Numbered from the stretch's first letter, positions 22,560-31,671 are shown. The stretch: DNA of 50,121 bases from an uncultured Bacilli bacterium (GCA_934141575.1 CAKPCJ010000007.1:1-50121), one strand, 5' to 3'. Notes: generated by a model not told the origin, from the letters alone. Numbers and translations: made by a program.

Positions 22560-24006
22560 TACATATTTCAAAGTTGGAATATACATAAGACTATCAAAAG
22601 AAGATGAAAATAAAAATAATTTTTCTGAAAGTGAAAGTGTTCAAAATCAAAGAAACTTATTGAATACATATATTACTCAAAATGGATTTACATATATTGA
22701 TGAATACATAGATGATGGATTTAGTGGAACAACATTTGACAGACCAAGTTTCAAAAAAATGTTAAATGATATCGAAATTGGTAAAATTAATACTGTAATT
22801 ACAAAAGATTTATCTAGATTAGGGAGAGATTATATAAAAAGTGGCTATTATTTAGAACAATATTTTCCAATAAAGAAAGTTAGATACATTTCAGTATTGG
22901 ACAATATTGATACATTTTTAGATAATGTAAATAATGACATAGCACCATTTAAGGCGTTATTTAATGATATGCAAAGTAAGGACACTTCAAAAAAAATAAG
23001 ATCCATATTAAGAAACAAAAAAGAACAAGGACTGTTTTTGGGCAGTAGTGCATCTTATGGTTACGTAAAAAATCCCCAAAATAAGCACAAACTTATGATA
23101 GATCCATACGCTTCTAGTATTGTAAAGAAGATATTTGATTTAGCATCTAATAATAAAAGCGTAAATGAAATTTGCAAAATATTAAATGATGAAAATATAG
23201 ACCCACCAAGTGTCTATAAATATAGAAAATTAAATGGAGTTTGGTCACCAAGTACAATACACAACATACTAAAGAATAGAGTGTATATAGGAGAATTGGT
23301 TCAATGCAAACAAGCAAAGTTAAATTATAAGTCAAAAAAGCGAATAATTTTGGACAAGAGTAATTGGATTATTACTAAAAATGCACATGAACCAATAATT
23401 CCAGAATACCAATTTGAATTGGTGAACAAAAAAAATATTGTTAAAAGAAAAACCATACTACAAAGGGAAAAATTATTATTAGAAGGATTAATTTTTTGTA
23501 AAGAATGTGGAAATTTATTGAGTGTGAAGTGTGATTGTAGATCAAGTAATGTAAAATATATTTTAAATTGCAATAATTATACAAAATCGCCAAGCAAAAA
23601 AATTTGTAAAAACCATTATATTAGATACGATTATGTAGAAAATATAGTAATCAATAATGTAAATAGAATATTAGAAAAAATAAATTATGAAGTTGTTTTA
23701 GAAAAAATGAATAGTTTAAAAAGAAAATCGCACAGTGTAACAGACGAACAAATAGAGCAAAAAATCAAAATTAAAGAAATATACGATAACTATTTTTCTG
23801 GAAAAATAACGAAAAACAAGTGTTTATCTCTAATTGAATTTGAAGAAAAAAAATTAAAGACTATAAATAAAAAATCTAAAATAAATAAAAAATACAATTT
23901 TAAAGAATTAATAAAAATTAATAGAAACCTATTAAACATACTGATAGACAAAGTTTATATTGATGTTAACAAAAATATAGAAATAATTTACAATTTCCAT
24001 TTGTAA
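22552..24006 (+). CDS. Large serine recombinase of E3
   Basis: A 484-residue site-specific recombinase. Catalytic Ser15 lies in IYIRLSKED, with DLSRLGRD further on; a recombinase domain follows (about residues 165-290). A zinc ribbon (FCKECGN, then further Cys) and a charged C-terminal coiled-coil region complete the integrase layout. I choose the ATG at 22552, which overlaps the tiny ORF, rather than an upstream start. The stop codon lies 23 nt from the crossover centre. It resembles the E1 enzyme more than the E2 enzyme. Confidence 0.95.
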   Translation: MNNTYFKVGIYIRLSKEDENKNNFSESESVQNQRNLLNTYITQNGFTYIDEYIDDGFSGTTFDRPSFKKMLNDIEIGKINTVITKDLSRLGRDYIKSGYYLEQYFPIKKVRYISVLDNIDTFLDNVNNDIAPFKALFNDMQSKDTSKKIRSILRNKKEQGLFLGSSASYGYVKNPQNKHKLMIDPYASSIVKKIFDLASNNKSVNEICKILNDENIDPPSVYKYRKLNGVWSPSTIHNILKNRVYIGELVQCKQAKLNYKSKKRIILDKSNWIITKNAHEPIIPEYQFELVNKKNIVKRKTILQREKLLLEGLIFCKECGNLLSVKCDCRSSNVKYILNCNNYTKSPSKKICKNHYIRYDYVENIVINNVNRILEKINYEVVLEKMNSLKRKSHSVTDEQIEQKIKIKEIYDNYFSGKITKNKCLSLIEFEEKKLKTINKKSKINKKYNFKELIKINRNLLNILIDKVYIDVNKNIEIIYNFHL

Positions 24007-24009
24007 TGC

Positions 24010-24048
24010 ATCTATTTATTCAATTCACACCTGGTGTTAATATTAATT
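24010..24048. other. E3 right attachment site
   Basis: The element half-arm ends ATTCACA (24023-24029), the centre CC is at 24030-24031 and the core CACCTG at 24028-24033. Host binding protein sequence follows to the right. Confidence 0.82.
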
Positions 24049-24241
24049 CAATATCGATTCCTTCATCTTTGAAATATCCCTTTTCTATTGCTAGATATTG
24101 GGGAGCATAAAAAATTGAATGTGTAACCTCAGCAACTTTTATCTTATTTAAATTTTTATTAGATTTATCAGTATTAGCAAGTATTATAAAACATATACAT
24201 AGCATTAAAATTAATATAATAGATATGATAATCTTTTTCAT
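24028..24241 (-). pseudogene. ABC substrate-binding protein, 5' part (split by E3)
   Basis: The first 70 or so residues of an NMT1/SsuA-like binding protein: MKKIII and a hydrophobic export or anchor segment, then the family start VAEVTHSIFYAPQYLAIEKG and YFKDEGIDIELILTPG. A TGA follows two codons into the element. There is no clear lipobox. GGAGG lies 4 nt upstream of the ATG. The three segments (24241-24028, 20794-20713, 18284-17582) join to exactly 987 nt (328 codons plus stop). This is the first gene of the transporter operon. Confidence 0.92.
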
Positions 24242-24276
24242 AAATCCTCCTTTTTCACTTGTATTATATTCAAACT

Positions 24277-24301
24277 GTAAATAATGGTGTGAAATATTTA
24301 C
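24277..24301. promoter_or_regulatory. Operator-like dyad between divergent genes
   Basis: GTAAATA-N11-TATTTAC is a perfect 7+7 inverted repeat between the transporter operon and the divergent gene at 24349. Its right arm overlaps the -35 box of the rightward promoter, and TATAAT for the transporter lies just beyond its left arm. Confidence 0.5.
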
Positions 24302-24325
24302 TTGTATTTAAAAAATTGATATAAT
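24297..24325 (+). promoter_or_regulatory. Promoter of the 24349 gene
   Basis: TTTACT (24297-24302), 17-nt spacer, TATAAT (24320-24325). Confidence 0.6.
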
Positions 24326-24348
24326 ACAATCATAGGGAGTTGAACAAA

Positions 24349-24945
24349 ATGAATAATGTTAATAATGATAAAATTTATACAGCAATTCAAAAAAGTACCA
24401 ACGGTAGTAAAATTGAGAGAACGCAAAAGAAAACTATTGTATCAAAACGAGTAGTATTATCAGCAATATTAGGTTTTATGAGTACATTTGGACTTATAAA
24501 AGGCGCGGAGGGTATGTTTCAAAGCATACAAATGCAATCAATAGTATCAGAAGAGAACAAAACCGCTTCGGATATAATGAAAAATAATACACATAGAACC
24601 AATGATAGAGAAAACTTTTGGTATGATACAGAGGGAATAGCAAAAGATACAATTAAAAGTTATTCAGAGGATTTATATGACGTAGCATTGTATGGATATT
24701 ACAGTGATATCAGATTTAATAGACAATCAAATATGGATAACATAATAAGAGATTTAAGCCATGCTGTACCAGATAATTCACGTTTTAAAAATTATAGTAA
24801 TTTTGATGATTATCTTATTAAAAACAACTTCGTAGATGATAAAGGTAATATTGATAAAAAAATATATGAAGATAAAATGAAAAAATATATAGTTTCATTA
24901 AATAATTTAAATGAAAATGATATCCATGGAGGTAAATCAATATAA
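24349..24945 (+). CDS. Hypothetical protein with one hydrophobic segment
   Basis: A 198-residue protein. GGGAG precedes the ATG at 24349 by about 9 nt; an in-frame TTG at 24340 is possible. A basic N-terminus is followed by a moderately hydrophobic stretch (about residues 37-60) and a polar helical region. I do not recognise a family. Its stop overlaps the start of the DUF1292-like gene by 1 nt, so the two are coupled. Confidence 0.7.
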   Translation: MNNVNNDKIYTAIQKSTNGSKIERTQKKTIVSKRVVLSAILGFMSTFGLIKGAEGMFQSIQMQSIVSEENKTASDIMKNNTHRTNDRENFWYDTEGIAKDTIKSYSEDLYDVALYGYYSDIRFNRQSNMDNIIRDLSHAVPDNSRFKNYSNFDDYLIKNNFVDDKGNIDKKIYEDKMKKYIVSLNNLNENDIHGGKSI

Positions 24946-25178
24946 TGATTGAATTAGAAGTAGAGACAGTTACACTAGAGGACGGTATAAATTATTTGGT
25001 TATAGGTGATATAAGGGATAATGAAAATGAATATTTGTATTTGTCTAATGAAAATAAAAATGATGATTTTTGCATAAGGAAGTCAAAGATTCAAGATGGT
25101 AAAAAAGTAATAATCCCACTAGACTCAGAAGATGAATTTAAAAGAGCTTTAGAATTATACAAAATATCAAATAGCTAG
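24945..25178 (+). CDS. DUF1292-like protein
   Basis: A 77-residue protein fitting the DUF1292 pattern: a beta-rich start (EVETVTLEDGINYLVIGDI), then YLYLSNEN, FCIRKS and a C-terminal PLDSEDEFKRALELY. Members are small cytosolic proteins of unknown role common in Bacillota. Translationally coupled to the preceding gene and followed by a terminator before pcrA. Confidence 0.85.
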   Translation: MIELEVETVTLEDGINYLVIGDIRDNENEYLYLSNENKNDDFCIRKSKIQDGKKVIIPLDSEDEFKRALELYKISNS

Positions 25179-25199
25179 ATGTATAATCTAACTATTTTT
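25170..25199 (+). terminator. Intrinsic terminator before pcrA
   Basis: AATAG and TAGAT pair with ATCTA and CTATT around a short loop, followed by a T run. The stem contains the stop codon of the DUF1292-like gene. Confidence 0.65.
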
Positions 25200-25216
25200 G
25201 ACATAAGGAGAAGCAT

Positions 25217-27292
25217 ATGAATTTAAACGATAAACAAAAAGAAGCTTTGGAATATACTAACGGTCCACTACTTATACTTGCTGGAGCAGGAAGTGGAAAA
25301 ACAAGGGTTCTAACTGAAAAAGTATGTTATTTATTAGATAAAGGATTGGCCAAGGCAGATGAAATATTGGCTATAACATTTACAAATAAAGCTAGTAAGG
25401 AAATGAAGGAAAGAATTCAAAAAAGAATAGGATATGAAGTATATAATATATGGATATCTACATTTCACTCATTTGGATTAAGAATTTTAAAAGAACATTA
25501 TGATAAATTAGGATATGGCAAAAATTTCACAATAATGGATAGTGACGATTCGCTTTCAGTTATAAAAAAAATAGTAAAAGAAATGGATTTGGATCCTAAA
25601 TTTTATAATCCTAGAGTCATCAAGAGTAAAATAAGCAGTGCCAAAAATGAAATGATAGATGAAATAGGATATGAAAAGTATGCACACATGGATTTTGAAA
25701 AAGTAGTCCAGGAAATATATGTAAAATATCAAAAAATACTGAAATCAAATAATTGTATAGATTTTGATGACTTGTTGACATTGCCAATAAAACTTTTTGA
25801 AAAATACCCAGAAGTATTAAGAAGTTATCAGGAAAAATTTAAATATGTTTTTATAGATGAATACCAAGATACCAATACAGTACAATATATTCTTTCGAAA
25901 ATGATAAGTGCTCGTTATAGAAATATATGCGTAGTTGGTGATATTGATCAAAGTATATATTCGTTTAGAAATGCAGATTATAGAAATATAATGAATTTTG
26001 AAAAAGATTATAAAGATTGCAAGACAATACTTTTAGAGCAAAATTATAGAAGTACAAAAAACATATTAAATGCTGCAAATAATGTAATAAAGAATAATGT
26101 TCTTAGAAAAGAAAAAAATCTTTGGTCATTAAATGACGAGGGAGATCCGGTTAAATACTATAGGGCCAGCGATGAAAAAAGCGAAGCAGATTTTGTAATA
26201 GACCAAATAAAAGAACTAAATCAAGAAGGAATACCATATCAAGAAATGGCTGTTTTATATAGAACAAATGCACAATCAAGAACAATTGAAGAGAGTTTAA
26301 TGAAAAGCGTTATACCATATAAAATAGTTGGTAGTGTTTACTTCTATAATAGAAAAGAAATAAAAGATTTAATTTGCTATTTAAAATTAATCTACAACGA
26401 AAAGGATGATATTAGTTTAAGAAGAATAATAAATGTTCCAAAAAGAAAAATAGGTGCTAAAACAATAGAATCTTTAGAAGAAAAAGCACTTGTTGAAAAC
26501 AAAAGTATGTTTGAAGTAATATCATCTTCAAAAGAATTGGAATTTAAAAAACTTATATTAGAATTTAAAGAAGCTTCAAAAAATCTTAGTTTAACTGAAT
26601 TAGTAGAATTGGTATTAGAAAAATCAGGTATAAAAGATGAATATGATCCAAAACTAATAGAGGATGAAATAAGATTGGAAAACTTGGAGGAATTTAAATC
26701 AATAACAAAGAGATTTGAAGAAGAGGAAGATGGAACATTAGAATCATTTATTGAAAATTTAGTACTAGTGAGTGATATAAATGAACACAAGGAAAGCAGT
26801 GATCAAGTTACATTAATGACAGTTCACTCAGCAAAAGGACTAGAATTTGATGTAGTATTTATTATAGGATTAGAAGAGGGAATATTTCCACATGCTAACT
26901 CAATGATGTCAAATGAAGAATTAGAGGAAGAGCGAAGATTATGTTATGTAGCTATAACAAGAGCAAGAAAAAAATTGTATTTAGTAAATGCAAGAAATAG
27001 AATGCTCTTTGGTAAAGAAAGTGCTAATCCTCAAAGTAGATTTATTAGTGAAATTGGTGAAGATTATTTAGATAATTTAAGTAAGCCAAAAATAGAAGTA
27101 AATATAAAAGAAAAAAATATGAAGGAAAATGATATCTCTGTTGGAGATCACGTTTTTCATGATAAGTATAAAAAAGGAATTGTAATAGCGGATGAACGTG
27201 GAATATTAACAGTTGCATTTGCGAAACCATATGGTATAATTAAAGTAATGAAAAATCATAAAAGTATAAGGAAGGTAGAAATAAATGTATAA
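25217..27292 (+). CDS. pcrA: UvrD/PcrA-type DNA helicase
   Basis: A superfamily 1A 3'-5' helicase for repair and removal of roadblocks. The 691-residue protein has the Q-motif and Walker A (GAGSGKTRVL), motif II (DEYQDTN), motif III (GDIDQSIYSFR), motif V (TVHSAKGLEFD) and motif VI (CYVAITRARKKLY). The C-terminal extension ends in a Tudor-like region (VGDHVFHDKYKKGIVI), as in Gram-positive PcrA. It overlaps the next gene by 8 nt. Confidence 0.95.
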   Translation: MNLNDKQKEALEYTNGPLLILAGAGSGKTRVLTEKVCYLLDKGLAKADEILAITFTNKASKEMKERIQKRIGYEVYNIWISTFHSFGLRILKEHYDKLGYGKNFTIMDSDDSLSVIKKIVKEMDLDPKFYNPRVIKSKISSAKNEMIDEIGYEKYAHMDFEKVVQEIYVKYQKILKSNNCIDFDDLLTLPIKLFEKYPEVLRSYQEKFKYVFIDEYQDTNTVQYILSKMISARYRNICVVGDIDQSIYSFRNADYRNIMNFEKDYKDCKTILLEQNYRSTKNILNAANNVIKNNVLRKEKNLWSLNDEGDPVKYYRASDEKSEADFVIDQIKELNQEGIPYQEMAVLYRTNAQSRTIEESLMKSVIPYKIVGSVYFYNRKEIKDLICYLKLIYNEKDDISLRRIINVPKRKIGAKTIESLEEKALVENKSMFEVISSSKELEFKKLILEFKEASKNLSLTELVELVLEKSGIKDEYDPKLIEDEIRLENLEEFKSITKRFEEEEDGTLESFIENLVLVSDINEHKESSDQVTLMTVHSAKGLEFDVVFIIGLEEGIFPHANSMMSNEELEEERRLCYVAITRARKKLYLVNARNRMLFGKESANPQSRFISEIGEDYLDNLSKPKIEVNIKEKNMKENDISVGDHVFHDKYKKGIVIADERGILTVAFAKPYGIIKVMKNHKSIRKVEINV

Positions 27293-28187
27293 AACGTTAG
27301 TTATAATGGCTGCTGGTATGGGAAGCAGATTTGGAGGTTTAAAACAAGTTGAACCAGTAGGTCCAACTGGAGAGTTTATAATAGATTATTCTATATATGA
27401 TGCTATTAAAGCAGGATTTAATAAAGTTGTCTTTATAATAAAGAGAGAAAATGAAGAATTATTTAAAAAAACTGTTGGTAATAGAATAGAAAAAAAGATA
27501 AAAGTTGAATATGTATTCCAGGAAAACACGAATATTCCATCTGACATAGAAATACCTAGTGATAGAGTAAAACCTCTTGGAACGGCACATGCCATTTTAT
27601 GTTGCAAAGGCGTAGTAAATGAGCCATTTGCTATTATAAATGCAGATGATTTTTATGGAAGAGATGCATATTTTGTTATAAGTAAATTTTTAGATAAAAA
27701 TCTAAAAGATACTTATGGATTAGTTGGATATAAAGTTAAGAACACCTTAACAGAAAATGGTTCTGTTAAACGTGGAGTATGTTATAGTGAAAATGGGTAT
27801 TTAACTAGATTAATAGAAAGCTGTGTTGAAGATAAAGATGGTATAATAACTGCAACACCACTTGAAAATAGTGAACCATTTACAATAACAGGGGATACAA
27901 GTGTATCAATGAATATGTTTGGATTCCCAAGGAAAATAATAGATTACATAGAAACAAGCCTATATGATTATCTAAGATTACATAAAGCAACTATAGATAA
28001 ATGTGAATACTTAATAGCAGATGTAGTAGCAAGACAATTAGCAGAGAATAGTATAAAAGTTGAACTACTTAGCACAACTGCAAAATGGCAAGGAATAACA
28101 TACAGAGAAGACAAACAAAAACTTGTTGATGAAATTAATCAATTAATAGAAAATGGAGAATATCCAAAAAACTTATGGAACAAATAA
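27285..28187 (+). CDS. Sugar-phosphate nucleotidyltransferase family protein
   Basis: A 300-residue protein with a nucleotidyltransferase (Rossmann-like) fold: AAGMGSRFGGLKQ at the N-terminus for nucleotide binding, INADDFYGRD as the metal/sugar site, and TGDTSVSMNMFGF in the middle. The family makes NDP-sugars or related activated compounds from a phosphorylated precursor; the substrate is not evident. It is translationally coupled to pcrA (8-nt overlap) and ends at a terminator. Confidence 0.85.
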   Translation: MYKTLVIMAAGMGSRFGGLKQVEPVGPTGEFIIDYSIYDAIKAGFNKVVFIIKRENEELFKKTVGNRIEKKIKVEYVFQENTNIPSDIEIPSDRVKPLGTAHAILCCKGVVNEPFAIINADDFYGRDAYFVISKFLDKNLKDTYGLVGYKVKNTLTENGSVKRGVCYSENGYLTRLIESCVEDKDGIITATPLENSEPFTITGDTSVSMNMFGFPRKIIDYIETSLYDYLRLHKATIDKCEYLIADVVARQLAENSIKVELLSTTAKWQGITYREDKQKLVDEINQLIENGEYPKNLWNK

Positions 28188-28214
28188 AAATAGAACTTTA
28201 GGTTCTATTTTTTT
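28187..28214 (+). terminator. Intrinsic terminator
   Basis: AATAGAAC (28189-28196) pairs with GTTCTATT (28202-28209), followed by T residues. Confidence 0.85.
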
Positions 28215-28285
28215 ACTTTAAATTATCTCTTTTTACTTATACATTATAGTGATTATGGTATAATGTAAATAGTATGGGTGATATG

Positions 28286-30265
28286 ATGAAAGATAGATAT
28301 AACGAATTAATTGAAATACTAAAAAAAGCAAATTATGAGTATTATGTGTTAGATAGACCAACCATAACGGATCAAGAATATGATAAGTATATGCGAGAAC
28401 TAACAAATATTGAAGAAAAAAATCCAGAATTAAAAAGAGAAGATTCCCCTAGTTCAAGAGTTGGCGGAGAAGTCATAGATTCATTTAAAAAGGTTGTTCA
28501 TGAAAAACCTATGTTAAGTTTAAGCAATGTTTTTAATGAAGATGAAATAAGAGAATTTGATTCTAGAATAAGTAAAGAGTTGAAATCTTACGAATATGTG
28601 TGTGAACCAAAAATAGATGGGTTATCGGTATCACTGATATATAAAGATGGTGTGTTGGTAAGAGGAGCAACTAGAGGTGATGGTGTTACCGGTGAAGATA
28701 TAACACATAATGTAAAAACAATTAAAAATATACCACTTACATTAAACAGAAAAATAGATATTGAAGTACGTGGGGAAATATATATGAGCAAAGATGCTTT
28801 TAATAAGCTAAATATTACTAGGGAGTTAAATGGGGAAGAATTATTTGCTAATCCTAGGAATGCGGCAGCAGGAAGCGTAAGGCAACTAGACTCAAAAATA
28901 GCTTCTTCGAGAAATTTAGCATCCTTTATATATCACTTACCAAATCCACTTGAATATGGAATACACACTCATTATGAAGCGTTAGAATTTATGAAGTCGC
29001 TAGGATTTGTGGTAAATAAAAATATAAGAAAAGTTCATTCAATAAAAGAATTGCTTGAATATATAGAGTACTGGACAGAAAATAGAAATACCTTGCCATA
29101 CGAAATAGATGGAATTGTAATTAAATTAAATAATTTAGACGATCAGGAAAAAGTTGGGTTCACTTCAAAATATCCTAAATGGGCAACAGCGTATAAATTT
29201 CCAGCAACATTGGCACTTACTAAACTAAAAGACATAATTTTTACAGTAGGAAGGACTGGACAAGTTACCCCAAATGCAATATTAGAGCCAGTAATATTGA
29301 TGGGATCTACAATATCCAAGACAACACTACATAATGAAGATTATGTTCTTGAAAGAGATATAAGAATAGGGGATACGGTCGCAATAAAAAAAGCTGGAGA
29401 TGTAATTCCAGAAGTAGTTAAAGTTATTAAAGAAAGACGTACAGGAACTGAAAAAAAATTTGAAATGACAAAAAATTGTCCAATATGTGGCAGTACCTTA
29501 GTACGCAAGGACAATGAAGCGGCATATTATTGCTTGAATCCAATTTGTGATGCAAAACATATAGAGGGATTGATTCACTATACAAGTAGAGACGCTATGA
29601 ATATAGAAGGATTTGGAGATAGAATAATAGAAGATTTTTATAATATGGGTTATTTAAAAAGTATTTCTGATTTTTATGATCTTGAAAAATACAAAGACGA
29701 ATTAATGGAGTTAGAAGGATTTGGTCAAAAAAGTATTAATAATTTATTAGATAGTATAAGTAATAGCAAGAAAAACTCTCTAGAAAGGCTTTTATTTGGC
29801 TTAGGAATTAGACAAATAGGCAAGAAAACAGCCAAAATATTGGCTAAAGAGTATAGAAACATAGATAACATTATAGATGCTTCTATAGAGGATTTGACGA
29901 ATATAAAAGATGTTGGTGAAATAATAGCAAAATCAGTATATGAATATTTTAAAAATGACAAAAATATTAATCTAATAAACGAATTAAAGGCATTTGATGT
30001 AAATATGGTGTATATTGGAAATGATACAGAAGGGAACATTAACTTTGAAAATAAAACATTTGTTATAACTGGAACACTATCAAAACCAAGGGAAGAAATT
30101 GCTGAAATTATTGAATCTTTAGGTGGAAATGTATCTGGAAGTGTAAGCAAGAAAACAGATATTGTATTAGTTGGTGAAAATGCTGGTAGTAAAGAAACAA
30201 AAGCTCGTCAGCTAAATATAGAAATATGGAATGAAAAAGATTTTGAAAATGCTATTAATATGTAG
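28286..30265 (+). CDS. ligA: NAD-dependent DNA ligase LigA
   Basis: Seals nicks in replication and repair using NAD. The protein is about 659 residues. Its adenylation domain has the catalytic Lys in CEPKIDGLS (KxDG), followed by an OB fold, a four-Cys zinc finger (CPICGST and CLNPICDAKH), helix-hairpin-helix repeats (LEGFGQKSI, IKDVGEIIA) and a C-terminal BRCT domain (FVITGTLSKPREE). I favour the ATG at 28286, 4 nt after GGGTGA. An extended -10 (TGGTATAAT, 28256-28264) lies upstream. Confidence 0.97.
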   Translation: MKDRYNELIEILKKANYEYYVLDRPTITDQEYDKYMRELTNIEEKNPELKREDSPSSRVGGEVIDSFKKVVHEKPMLSLSNVFNEDEIREFDSRISKELKSYEYVCEPKIDGLSVSLIYKDGVLVRGATRGDGVTGEDITHNVKTIKNIPLTLNRKIDIEVRGEIYMSKDAFNKLNITRELNGEELFANPRNAAAGSVRQLDSKIASSRNLASFIYHLPNPLEYGIHTHYEALEFMKSLGFVVNKNIRKVHSIKELLEYIEYWTENRNTLPYEIDGIVIKLNNLDDQEKVGFTSKYPKWATAYKFPATLALTKLKDIIFTVGRTGQVTPNAILEPVILMGSTISKTTLHNEDYVLERDIRIGDTVAIKKAGDVIPEVVKVIKERRTGTEKKFEMTKNCPICGSTLVRKDNEAAYYCLNPICDAKHIEGLIHYTSRDAMNIEGFGDRIIEDFYNMGYLKSISDFYDLEKYKDELMELEGFGQKSINNLLDSISNSKKNSLERLLFGLGIRQIGKKTAKILAKEYRNIDNIIDASIEDLTNIKDVGEIIAKSVYEYFKNDKNINLINELKAFDVNMVYIGNDTEGNINFENKTFVITGTLSKPREEIAEIIESLGGNVSGSVSKKTDIVLVGENAGSKETKARQLNIEIWNEKDFENAINM

Positions 30266-30271
30266 TATAAT
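30243..30271 (+). promoter_or_regulatory. Promoter straddling the ligA stop codon
   Basis: TTGAAA (30243-30248), 17-nt spacer, TATAAT (30266-30271). It begins inside the last ligA codons and would drive the gene at 30295. Confidence 0.7.
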
Positions 30272-30294
30272 TATCTTAGTTTAGGAGTGATAAA

Positions 30295-31671
30295 ATGGAT
30301 AAATCGATATTTGAAACCTTAAAAGAAACAGTAGGAAATGTTTTATCTTCAATAGTAGATGTTCTAAAAAAATACAAAAAATATATATTCTTATTAGTAA
30401 TAATATGCATAGTTGCATTTGGGAGTATAAAATTGATTGAATACCTTAAAACACAAAAAGGCATAATTTATTTATCAGATAAAATACAACAAGATTTGGG
30501 ATGCAAAGAAACTGGTATATGCACATACACAAACAATACTAGTCAGCAAAATTATGTATGGTATAGTGGGTTCATGTGGAGAATACTAAAAATAAATGAT
30601 GATGGAACAATAAAACTTGTTTTAAATGAGTCAGTTGGATTAGTAAATTACTTCAATGCACTAAACAATGATTATATGGAAAGTTTTATAAGATTATGGT
30701 TAAATGAAGGTGTATTCTTAAATGGAATGAATCAACCAGATGAATTTATATCGAATTATGATTTCTGCTATGGAAATGATTCAAATGAATGCAATAATAC
30801 TACAAACGACAAAGTGGGATTACTAACATATAGTGAATATGAACAAGCAGGTGGAGAAAGCAGTTACTTAAACATTGGCATTCCTTTTTGGACAATAACT
30901 AGAAAGAAAAACAGCGATACAGAAGTATATATAGTAGACGAAACAGGAAAATTAAAAACTGTAAATTCTGGAGAATTTTATCAAGTTAGACCAGTCATAA
31001 ACCTTGAATCAAAGGTAATGGTTATATCAGGAACAGATGGTTCAGAAAATAATCCTTATGTATTAAAAGGTGATGAAGGAATAGATTCAAACGAATACTT
31101 GGTTGGCAGATATACTGGAGAATTTGTTAAATTTGCTGGAAAAATATGGAGAATAGCAGAAACAACTGATAACTATACTAAACTTGTACTATACGGAAAA
31201 GATACAAAGATGGTATTTGGCACAAATGATACTTACCAAGACAATGACAATACAATAAGAAACTACCTAAAAAACGTATATTACAACATATTGAAAGGTG
31301 CATTGCCAAACATTGATTCATATTTAGCTACGGGTACCTTTTATGGTGGTATATTGAAAAATGGAGATGCATATACTAATATTAAAATATCATCTGATTT
31401 ATATGGTAGCACAACAGATAGAATTGGCATATTATCAGTGGGAGAAATGTTTAGTGGAAATGATTTGTTATTAGAAGATAAAGACATTAGTTGGACAATG
31501 ACACCAAATGGAGAAAACAAATTATGGCTATCAAATGGTATTACATCAACCACTGATGAAGAACACTCAGTTAGACCGGTAATTTACCTACAATCAGAGG
31601 TTTATGTTGTCGGAGGAAGTGGAAATGGTAGAACAAGAAATACAGCATTTGAAGTAGCTATAGAAGAATAG
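30295..31671 (+). CDS. Membrane-anchored protein with a duplicated domain
   Basis: A 458-residue protein. One transmembrane helix (about residues 27-46) precedes two extracytoplasmic domains that are recognisably repeats. FMWRILKINDDGTIKLVL is echoed by KIWRIAETTDNYTKLVLY, KVGLLTYSEY by RIGILSVGEM, and VRPVINLESKVMVISGTDGS by VRPVIYLQSEVYVVGGSGNG. The role is unknown; the repeated unit looks like a surface module. It has its own promoter and a terminator downstream. Confidence 0.75.
   Translation: MDKSIFETLKETVGNVLSSIVDVLKKYKKYIFLLVIICIVAFGSIKLIEYLKTQKGIIYLSDKIQQDLGCKETGICTYTNNTSQQNYVWYSGFMWRILKINDDGTIKLVLNESVGLVNYFNALNNDYMESFIRLWLNEGVFLNGMNQPDEFISNYDFCYGNDSNECNNTTNDKVGLLTYSEYEQAGGESSYLNIGIPFWTITRKKNSDTEVYIVDETGKLKTVNSGEFYQVRPVINLESKVMVISGTDGSENNPYVLKGDEGIDSNEYLVGRYTGEFVKFAGKIWRIAETTDNYTKLVLYGKDTKMVFGTNDTYQDNDNTIRNYLKNVYYNILKGALPNIDSYLATGTFYGGILKNGDAYTNIKISSDLYGSTTDRIGILSVGEMFSGNDLLLEDKDISWTMTPNGENKLWLSNGITSTTDEEHSVRPVIYLQSEVYVVGGSGNGRTRNTAFEVAIEE

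Larger units (their letters stand above)
20789..24033. mobile_element. Element E3: serine-recombinase element in the binding protein gene
   Basis: About 3.2 kb between CACCTG repeats (20789-20794 and 24028-24033). It contains two membrane-anchored thioredoxin-fold genes, a terminator, a tiny gene and a large serine recombinase, all on the plus strand. Removal joins the binding protein at residue 71 in frame. Flipped end to end, its recombinase end matches that of E1: tiny gene, 8-nt overlap, recombinase stop 23 nt from the crossover centre. Confidence 0.9.

Noticed and set aside
11436..24033. One large composite integrative or conjugative element instead of three
   Set aside because: Each recombinase has its own pair of direct repeats and its own attP-like dyad, and host gene pieces lie between them; there are no conjugation genes.
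24242..24348. TPP riboswitch in front of the binding protein gene, which would point to a thiamine precursor substrate
   Set aside because: The gap is too short and lacks the conserved riboswitch core.
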